A stretch of 11,351 nt of DNA, taken from Candidatus Acetothermia bacterium (lineage in GTDB: Bacteria; Bipolaricaulota; Bipolaricaulia; Bipolaricaulales; Bipolaricaulaceae). Where the stretch lies: contig PUMC01000067.1 of NCBI GenBank assembly GCA_003552425.1, positions 1-11,351 on the forward strand, given 5' to 3'. Positions 6,451-11,351 of the stretch are shown piece by piece; the stretch's first letter is position 1, and each line of letters starts with the position of its first letter. Made by a program: the position numbers and the translations under genes. The notes below the pieces were generated by a model. That model had not been told where the DNA came from. It searched no databases and saw only the letters and a list, made by a program, of their open reading frames with translations.

Positions 6451-7166
6451 AGCGATGCAAGGGCGAACAGCGCAAAGCCGCTCAACACGCTCAGCGCGGA
6501 TCCGTGTGTGGAGCCGTGTTGGTCGGCGCGGGGTGTGATTTCCTCGACCACTACCAGCACCAGGATACCCGAGCCAAAGGCCAGCACCGCTAAGCGAAGT
6601 GCTTCAGGAAGCCCTCGCAACCCCCAGTACCCCGCGGCTGCACCGGCGAACAGCACCGTGATGAACAGGGTGGTCAACACGGCGCGGCCACGTCGGGTGC
6701 TGCGTGCCTTCAGCGTGGCCATGGCGGTAAAAGCCAGTGGGGCATTGGCAACCGCTTGGCCCAGGCCCAGCACCAGGCCCAGTTGTGCGGCGATCGTCAC
6801 ACCTGCGCCGATCATGATCCCGTCGGTCAGGTAGTCGATGACGGTGGCCATGTAGATCATCCACGGCCCGCTATCGGAGCTGGAACGCTTGCGCCTTCGC
6901 TGTGCCCAGCGGATGCCCCGCTCGATGAGCAGGAACGTACCACCGCCGGCGAGGAACGCCACAACAAGCACCCATGGGGGGTCAACCCCCAGGGCTCGGG
7001 GCATGAGCTCCACCCCCACCACCGCCAGCATGGCCCCCTCAGCGAAGTGCAACGTCAACCCCAGGACCTCTCGGGACAGATCGAAGATCTCAGCGAGCAG
7101 GACACCCAGGAGGATCCCCAGACACGGTAGTGCCGCCAGTCCCACCAGGAGAACCTGTTCGTTCAT
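6438..7166 (-). CDS. ZIP-family-like membrane metal transporter with divergent ligands
   Basis: This 242-residue hydrophobic protein has about eight predicted membrane segments and the layout of ZIP (zinc/iron permease) proteins. LHFAEGAMLAVVGVELMPRAL is the TM2-3 region, VIDYLTDGIMIGAG is TM4, GQAVANAPLAFTAMATL is TM5, and FGSGILVLVVVEEITPRA is a later helix with a conserved glutamate (E209). A basic loop (QRRRKRSSSD) before TM4 fits the cytoplasmic variable loop, which here lacks the usual histidines. Aligned to the usual H-N-x-P-E/D-G and (H/Q)-(N/D)-x-P-E-G motifs, TM4 reads D111-Y-L-T-D115-G and TM5 reads A140-N-A-P-L144-A, so most metal-binding side chains differ. Family membership is likely; zinc transport is not assured. 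No ribosome site is seen; TAAGAT lies 6 nt before the ATG. It is divergent from the PLD gene. Confidence 0.75.
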   Translation of the reverse strand: MNEQVLLVGLAALPCLGILLGVLLAEIFDLSREVLGLTLHFAEGAMLAVVGVELMPRALGVDPPWVLVVAFLAGGGTFLLIERGIRWAQRRRKRSSSDSGPWMIYMATVIDYLTDGIMIGAGVTIAAQLGLVLGLGQAVANAPLAFTAMATLKARSTRRGRAVLTTLFITVLFAGAAAGYWGLRGLPEALRLAVLAFGSGILVLVVVEEITPRADQHGSTHGSALSVLSGFALFALASLYLG

Positions 7167-7172
7167 GAACGG

Positions 7173-7178
7173 ATCTTA
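7173..7178 (-). promoter_or_regulatory. candidate -10 box (TAAGAT) 6 nt before the ZIP start
   Basis: On the minus strand TAAGAT is followed by CCGTTC and the ATG of the ZIP-like gene. There is no Shine-Dalgarno sequence, so a leaderless transcript is plausible. ATGGAA at a 17-base spacing is at best a weak -35. Confidence 0.35.
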
Positions 7179-7214
7179 GCGCGCTCGATGTCGCATTCCA
7201 TAACGCAAACAACC

Positions 7215-7230
7215 GTTTACAGCTGTACAC
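7215..7230. promoter_or_regulatory. near-perfect palindrome upstream of the PLD gene
   Basis: GTTTACAGCTGTACAC is a 16-base palindrome with one mismatched pair. Its core TACAGCTGTA is perfect. It overlaps the candidate -10 box of the PLD-fold gene and lies in the 70-base region shared with the divergent ZIP-like gene. The place suits a repressor site. No known consensus was recognised. Confidence 0.35.
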
Positions 7231-7231
7231 T
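7226..7231 (+). promoter_or_regulatory. candidate -10 box (TACACT) 5 nt before the PLD start
   Basis: TACACT fits TANNNT and is followed by AATGT and the ATG at 7237, with no Shine-Dalgarno sequence. The arrangement matches those of the MNT, ZIP and transglycosylase genes. No good -35 is visible. Confidence 0.35.
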
Positions 7232-7236
7232 AATGT

Positions 7237-8370
7237 ATGTTGTGCCGATTATCGCGGGGTGTAGAGCTGACGCTGGCGCTTCTGTTCCTTGTGGTATCGG
7301 GATGGGCGGCCACTGTAACCCCCCTGCTCACCGAAGGGAACCATCCTGCGTACTTGGACGCCGTGGTGGAGATCCTGGACGGAGCGGAGTTCGAGGTCCT
7401 CGTCATGATCTCTGACCTTCGCTACTACGGAGGCGGGGTCCCAGCCAGCGCCCCGGCGGAAGCACTGGCCCAGGCTTCGCTCCGGGGTGTCGATGTTCGT
7501 GTGCATGTGAATCTGTGGAGGGAGCCGTGGGACACCCAGGATGATGCACGGTTGCTCCTTGAGGAAGCGGGGGCGGTGTTCCGTTGGTGGCGCGATCCCG
7601 ATGCCTCGCTCCATGCCAAGACGTTGATTGTGGACCGTCGCTGGGTGTTCGTTGGGTCCACGCACTGGACCTGGAACGCCATGCTGGACAGTGTGCAGGC
7701 CGATCTGTTGGTGGAATCCCCTGAAGTGGCGTTACAGTTCGTGGCGCTGTTCGAGTTTCTGTGGGAGGGGGAGCAGGACGTGGTGGCCATACATCCCGAG
7801 CCTCCTTGGTCCGAACCGTTGCTCTTCCCCCTCCTTCAACCACCGGGCACGGAGGTCCATCTGGAGATGCTACGCCCCATCATCGCCAGAGCCGAGCATT
7901 CCGTGGACCTGCTCGTCTACCGAATGGCCCGTTACCCTGGCATGTGGGACAGCCCCTCGAACATGCTGGTCGATGCGCTTACGGAGGCTGCGCAGCGGGG
8001 TGTCCACGTACGGGTGGTGTTGGAGGGCGGGGAAGCGTTCATGGATGAGACCACGGTGCGGGCAACGCGTGAGGCCGCAGCCTACCTTGTTCTCTCAGGT
8101 GTGGACGTACGGTTGGCCCCACCTGGGGAGACGATGCACGCGAAGTGCCTCGTTGTCGATGGCCGGGACAGCGTGGTGACCTCGGCCAATTGGTCCCATT
8201 ATTCGTTGGCTCGCCATGCGGAGGCGGGTCTGGTGGTTCTGGGCGTCCCCGAGCTTGCCGGCCAGCTGCAGGATCTGTTCGAGCGCGTATGGGGTCGGTC
8301 TCAATCGGGAATCCCCATCGCTGTGATGGACATCGAGGCTCCCCTGGGTACACTGCATCAGCCGGTCTAA
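7237..8370 (+). CDS. exported phospholipase-D-fold protein with two HKD motifs
   Basis: This 377-residue protein begins with a typical secretion signal: MLCRLSRG, then a hydrophobic run LTLALLFLVV and SGWAA, with probable cleavage near residue 25. Two PLD half-domains follow. The first holds H126-A-K128-(x4)-D133 and GSTHW (140-144); the second holds H301-A-K303-(x4)-D308 and TSANW (315-319). Both halves of the shared active site keep His, Lys and Asp, so the enzyme should cleave or transfer phosphodiester bonds outside the cytoplasm, in lipid or nucleic acid. In the first half the usual GSxN asparagine is H143; in the second the glycine is T315. Nothing separates a nuclease from a lipid hydrolase or cardiolipin-synthase-like enzyme; the lack of transmembrane helices after the signal argues against the last. 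The next gene starts 20 nt downstream. Confidence 0.88.
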   Translation: MLCRLSRGVELTLALLFLVVSGWAATVTPLLTEGNHPAYLDAVVEILDGAEFEVLVMISDLRYYGGGVPASAPAEALAQASLRGVDVRVHVNLWREPWDTQDDARLLLEEAGAVFRWWRDPDASLHAKTLIVDRRWVFVGSTHWTWNAMLDSVQADLLVESPEVALQFVALFEFLWEGEQDVVAIHPEPPWSEPLLFPLLQPPGTEVHLEMLRPIIARAEHSVDLLVYRMARYPGMWDSPSNMLVDALTEAAQRGVHVRVVLEGGEAFMDETTVRATREAAAYLVLSGVDVRLAPPGETMHAKCLVVDGRDSVVTSANWSHYSLARHAEAGLVVLGVPELAGQLQDLFERVWGRSQSGIPIAVMDIEAPLGTLHQPV

Positions 8371-8390
8371 CGCGGACCGAGGAGTGTTGC

Positions 8391-9437
8391 ATGCAGATAG
8401 GACATGTAGAACGAACGAAGTTGGCGTTGCTACCTTCCCCCCTGCAGGAGCTACCGGCGCTGAGTCGGGCGCTTGCCGGCCCGCGGGTGTTCGTCAAGCG
8501 GGATGACCTCACAGGTCTGGCTCTGGGTGGGAACAAACTTCGCAAGCTGGAGTACGCCATGGCCGAGGCTCGCAGGTCGTCGGCCACCTGTGTGATCACC
8601 AGCGGTGCTGTGCAGAGCAACCACTGTCGGCTCACCGTGGCGGCATGCCGGGTGGTGGGGCTTCCGTGCCATCTCGTCCTTGGGGGAAGCCCTCCGGACC
8701 AGCCTGGTGGGAACTTGCTCCTCGATGGTGTTCTGGGGGCTGCCTCCGTACGCTTCGTCCCCCGAACTCCCGCGCAGAAGGATCCCCCTTCCAGGCCAGG
8801 TCCGGTTCAACATGCCGTTGATCTCCTGCGGGCGGAACTCGAGGAACGCGGCGAGCGCCCCTACGTGATCCCCAACGGTTGTCGTTCCTTGCATGGCGCC
8901 TTGGGTTACGCGCCTTGTGTTCGGGAGATCGGTTGCCAGCTTCACGAGCGGAATCTAGCGCCGGATTGGGTGGTCACGGCGTGCGGTACGGCGAGCACCC
9001 AGTGTGGGCTCATCCTGGGCAGTGAGCTCTACTGCGGGGGGGAAGCCCGTGTGCTGGGGATCAGCGTGTCGCGGGCTGGTGATGTGCTGGCACGGCGCAT
9101 TGCCGAAGGGTTGGACGAGGCCTATGCGTTTCTGGGGCGGTTGGAACCGGAACACGAGATCACCATCCACGATGCGTACGTGGGACCCGGATACGGTCTG
9201 CCCACCCCGGAGATGCTGGAGGCCGTACACCTTGCCGCTCGGTTGGAAGGGTTGATCCTGGATCCGGTCTATACGGGCAAAGCGATGGCCGGTATGGTGG
9301 ACCTTGCCCGTCAAGGCCTGTTTCGCCGCGGGGAAGTTGTCGTGTTCCTGCATACAGGAGGCATTCCCGGTCTGTTCGCTCCGGAGCAAGCAGCATCGAT
9401 CTGGCACGAAGACGAATTGGGCTACGCGCCCTCGTAG
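8391..9437 (+). CDS. D-cysteine desulfhydrase-like PLP-dependent enzyme (ACC deaminase family)
   Basis: This 348-residue protein belongs to the fold-type II PLP family of ACC deaminase and D-cysteine desulfhydrase. The PLP lysine is K49 in GGNKLRKLEY, the substrate-carboxylate loop is SGAVQSNH (71-78), the phosphate loop is about ACGTASTQCGL (198-208), and Y294 in DPVYTGKAMAG is the catalytic tyrosine. The residues that separate the two activities are T295 and T322 (HTGG). ACC deaminases carry Glu and Leu there, so conversion of D-cysteine to pyruvate, H2S and ammonia is more likely than ACC breakdown. Length is standard. The start at 8391 is fixed by GAGGAG six bases upstream. The gene lies 20 nt behind the PLD-fold gene, probably in one transcript, and its 3' end overlaps the transglycosylase gene by 16 bp. 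It is probably cytosolic. Confidence 0.88.
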   Translation: MQIGHVERTKLALLPSPLQELPALSRALAGPRVFVKRDDLTGLALGGNKLRKLEYAMAEARRSSATCVITSGAVQSNHCRLTVAACRVVGLPCHLVLGGSPPDQPGGNLLLDGVLGAASVRFVPRTPAQKDPPSRPGPVQHAVDLLRAELEERGERPYVIPNGCRSLHGALGYAPCVREIGCQLHERNLAPDWVVTACGTASTQCGLILGSELYCGGEARVLGISVSRAGDVLARRIAEGLDEAYAFLGRLEPEHEITIHDAYVGPGYGLPTPEMLEAVHLAARLEGLILDPVYTGKAMAGMVDLARQGLFRRGEVVVFLHTGGIPGLFAPEQAASIWHEDELGYAPS

Positions 9438-11158
9438 AGCCAGCTGTAGATCAACCAGCTGTTGAGCACTTTGGTAAGGTACTCTCGTGTCTCCACAGAG
9501 CCAAGGGCGCTCGGGAGCGCCTCCAAGGCTACGCCATCCCCGGTCCAACGCCTTACGTTACCTTGTCCACCGTTGTAGGCTGCCACCGCCCAGGCTATTC
9601 CCTGAGGAAACTGCTCCATCAGATACCCAAGGTACCATGCTCCGAGGCGGATGTTGGTGGCTGGGTCGTACAAACCGTTCACATCGTAGGAGATTCCAAG
9701 GCGGTCCTCGGCGATCCAACGGGCCGTGCTGGGCAGAAGCTGCATCAAGCCACGTGCATCGGAGCCTGAGACTGCCGAAATTCGGAAGTGGCTCTCCTCA
9801 CGCATGACTGCCCACACGAGGTACGGATCTACGGTGTAGCGGTCGGCCCACGTGCGTACACTCTTCTCGTGAGCGAGGGGGTAGGCCAGCCGGTAGGCGC
9901 GGAGACAGGGGTGTACGGCCAGGACAGCTGTACCGATCCGACAGGCGGCAGCGTAGTCTCCGTGTGCCATGTACCACTCACCGATGGTCAGACGTTCGGC
10001 ATACGAGGCCGTTCGTACGGCAACTTCGAGCTCCGCACGAATCCAGCGCCAAGCATCGGACTCCGGCAGGTGGGCGAGCAAGGCGTCGGCTGCCTGGACT
10101 GCGTCGGATCGACTTCGCGAAGGGTCACGTGCCAGATCGCTCACCGGTGGTCCATCGAGCGTTCCCAGCATCCACTGGGCTGCAGGCGGGAGTTGGGCTC
10201 GCAGCGTGGTTGCCTGTCGGGATGCCCCTCTGTCCATGAGAAGGGTGTACGCACGGAGGGCTGCGTCATCCCACACACGGTGGGAGCCTTCGGCCAGCTC
10301 TCGATACAGGTTCAGCGCCTCCGTGTGCTGCCCGCGGCGCTCCAGGAGTACCGCAGCACGCCACAGCGCTTCCGGGTCGTGCGACCGTCTGTAGAAGGCC
10401 AACGCTTCATCCGCGCGCCCTTGCGCTTCGAGCAGGCGTCCAGCGACGAGTGCGCCAGCGGCGCCGGCGGCACGATAAGCGTCCAGCGCTCCGCTCGTGT
10501 TTCCCTGCCGTTCGAGGATCCGCCCGTACGCAATTCGGGCGCTGGCATCTGTAGGCACCTGCCTCAGGTAAGCCTCGTAGACCGCCGCAGCCTCCTGGAG
10601 CCTGCCCAGTCCCGCCAGTGCCCGCGCGCGTTCCAACCGACCCTCAGGGCTCTCCAGGGAAGCGGCCGCTTCCAACGCAGCTGGATAGGCACCGTGTCGG
10701 TTGAGGATCTGTGCCGCGCGAAGTCCGTTGTGCTCTAGACGCAGGACGCCCTGTGTGGCAGAGGTGGTAGGAAGCAGCTGCTCCCACTGGGTCAGCGCTT
10801 CCGCATGGCGCCCGGCTGACTCCAGCGCTGCTGCAAGCTCCCTTCGGGCCTCGACAGTAGGCCACAGTGCAACGGCTCGAGCGAACCGGTCGGCTGCTTT
10901 GTCGTTATAGCCCTCCTCCGCATAGGCCGATCCCGCCGCCATGGCCGCGTGCCAAGCCCGGCCATCGTCTCCTTCACGGATTCGGTCCAGCGTGGTGACG
11001 CCGTCGCGTCCTGCCTCCATAGCCTCCCAGAGTTGTTCATAGCCCGCGATACACGTTGAGGAGGAAGGGACAGGCCAAAGGAACAGGGCCCCAACAGCTG
11101 TCAGGGAACCCAGCACGAGCACCGCACCAAACAGAAGCCACCGTTGAGCCTCGGTCAC
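9422..11158 (-). CDS. TPR protein with C-terminal lytic murein transglycosylase (SLT) domain
   Basis: This 578-residue protein is anchored by an N-terminal hydrophobic segment (about residues 7-29, LLFGAVLVLGSLTAVGALFL). Residues about 65-330 form TPR-like helical hairpins rich in A-x-x-x-x-x-G-x-x-x-E-A-L patterns, for example ESAGRHAEALTQWEQLL and EAQGRADEALAFYRRS. The C-terminus from about 435 is a GH23 lytic transglycosylase domain: VMREESHF with catalytic E455, ARGLMQLLPSTA, AWAVAAYNGGQGNVRRW and VETREYLTKVL, all in family order. It should cut peptidoglycan glycan strands outside the cytoplasmic membrane with release of anhydromuramyl ends. The TPR region replaces the helical ring of E. 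coli Slt70 and may bind partners. The start is a GTG with a -10-like TAGAGT 6 nt before it and only a poor ribosome site. No lipobox is seen. Confidence 0.9.
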   Translation of the reverse strand: MTEAQRWLLFGAVLVLGSLTAVGALFLWPVPSSSTCIAGYEQLWEAMEAGRDGVTTLDRIREGDDGRAWHAAMAAGSAYAEEGYNDKAADRFARAVALWPTVEARRELAAALESAGRHAEALTQWEQLLPTTSATQGVLRLEHNGLRAAQILNRHGAYPAALEAAASLESPEGRLERARALAGLGRLQEAAAVYEAYLRQVPTDASARIAYGRILERQGNTSGALDAYRAAGAAGALVAGRLLEAQGRADEALAFYRRSHDPEALWRAAVLLERRGQHTEALNLYRELAEGSHRVWDDAALRAYTLLMDRGASRQATTLRAQLPPAAQWMLGTLDGPPVSDLARDPSRSRSDAVQAADALLAHLPESDAWRWIRAELEVAVRTASYAERLTIGEWYMAHGDYAAACRIGTAVLAVHPCLRAYRLAYPLAHEKSVRTWADRYTVDPYLVWAVMREESHFRISAVSGSDARGLMQLLPSTARWIAEDRLGISYDVNGLYDPATNIRLGAWYLGYLMEQFPQGIAWAVAAYNGGQGNVRRWTGDGVALEALPSALGSVETREYLTKVLNSWLIYSWLYEGA

Positions 11159-11164
11159 AAGCTC

Positions 11165-11170
11165 ACTCTA
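11165..11170 (-). promoter_or_regulatory. candidate -10 box (TAGAGT) 6 nt before the transglycosylase start
   Basis: On the minus strand TAGAGT is followed by GAGCTT and the GTG start. The overlapping AGAGTGAG could instead serve as an imperfect ribosome site, so this example is ambiguous. No good -35 is seen at 16-18 bases. Confidence 0.25.
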
Positions 11171-11227
11171 CCCAAGCGAGGGTGGCTCGGCGAAGGACGG
11201 GTTGACCGTCTGTCGGTGACGAAGGGG

Positions 11228-11303
11228 TGGTGGGTGGTGCAGGAATCGAACCTGCGACCTCATGCACGTCAAGCATGCGCTCTACCAATTGAGCTAACCA
11301 CCC
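11228..11303 (-). tRNA. tRNA-Val(GAC) with encoded CCA
   Basis: The minus strand folds into a full cloverleaf. The acceptor is GGGTGGT/ACCACCC, the D arm GCTC-AATTGGTA-GAGC, the anticodon arm CATGC-TTGACGT-GCATG with anticodon GAC, the variable loop AGGTC and the T arm GCAGG-TTCGATT-CCTGC. The discriminator is A, followed by an encoded CCA at 11230-11228. The GAC anticodon reads valine codons GUC and GUU. Its 5' end touches the CCA of the upstream tRNA-Cys directly, so both are made from one precursor. The transglycosylase gene follows 69 nt downstream on the same strand. Confidence 0.96.
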
Positions 11304-11351
11304 TGGAGGCGGCGCCCGGATTCGAACCGGGGAATAAGGGATTTGCAGTCC
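11304..11351 (-). tRNA. tRNA-Cys(GCA), 5' part beyond the window
   Basis: This is the 3' two thirds of a tRNA on the minus strand. The anticodon loop is CTGCAAA with anticodon GCA, the 3' anticodon strand TCCCT, the variable loop TATTC, the T arm CCCGG-TTCGAAT-CCGGG and the 3' acceptor strand CGCCGCC. The discriminator T (U73) is the typical cysteine identity base, followed by an encoded CCA at 11306-11304. The 5' acceptor strand, the D arm and part of the anticodon stem lie past the right edge. Confidence 0.93.

Noticed and set aside
8391..9437. Naming the PLP enzyme ACC deaminase
   Set aside because: Positions 295 and 322 are Thr/Thr rather than the Glu/Leu of ACC deaminases.
9788..10738. 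Plus-strand open frame of 316 codons inside the transglycosylase gene
   Set aside because: No recognisable domain and no ribosome site; the opposite strand encodes clear TPR and SLT sequence.
11196..11210. GACGG-GTTGA-CCGTC hairpin between the tRNA genes and the transglycosylase gene as a terminator
   Set aside because: The stem is only five pairs and no T-run follows on either strand, so it was not listed as a feature.
1..11351. CRISPR arrays, insertion sequences, integrase genes or attachment sites, including at the tRNA genes
   Set aside because: No spaced direct repeats, transposase or integrase motifs were seen, and no duplicated tRNA 3' end was found in the window.

Overview
The window is ordinary-looking, compact, GC-rich bacterial chromosome. 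It holds eleven protein genes (the first cut by the left edge) and two tRNA genes (the second cut by the right edge). No insertion sequence, phage gene or CRISPR array was seen, and no gap between genes reaches 300 bases. The sequence alone does not fix the taxon. A MarR-controlled heterodimeric ABC exporter of the TM287/288-LmrCD type, a MNT/HEPN pair and several starts with a -10-like box only 5-6 nt upstream would suit a thermophilic or early-branching GC-rich lineage, but that is inference.

Layout, left to right. 1-1398 (+): the end of a class I SAM methyltransferase, then an overlapping MNT nucleotidyltransferase/HEPN pair that looks like a type VII (MntA/HepT-like) toxin-antitoxin module. 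1290-2213 (-): a GNAT acetyltransferase fused to a CPYC thiol domain, whose C-terminal reading frame runs into the HEPN gene. 2214-2367: a divergent control region with a good promoter (TTGACG-17-TAATAT) overlapped by an inverted repeat. 2368-6450 (+): an operon of a MarR regulator and the two halves of an ABC exporter, with one degenerate and one canonical ATPase site. 6438-7166 (-): a ZIP-type membrane protein that has lost several usual metal ligands. 7237-9437 (+): an exported two-HKD phospholipase-D-fold protein followed by a D-cysteine desulfhydrase-like PLP enzyme. 9422-11158 (-): a membrane-anchored TPR protein ending in a lytic transglycosylase domain. 11228-11351 (-): tRNA-Val(GAC) abutting tRNA-Cys(GCA) with no spacer.

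How the genes work together. The clearest unit is marR-ABC-ABC, a self-regulated drug or lipid exporter. The second is the MNT/HEPN pair, in which a nucleotidyltransferase should neutralise a HEPN ribonuclease. The rest look like one- or two-gene units packed so tightly that all three convergent pairs overlap at their 3' ends. No clearly new multi-gene system is visible. The points most worth following are the TANNNT boxes just upstream of four start codons, the ZIP protein without its usual TM5 glutamate, the GNAT-thiol fusion with its run-on tail, and the zero-gap tRNA pair.
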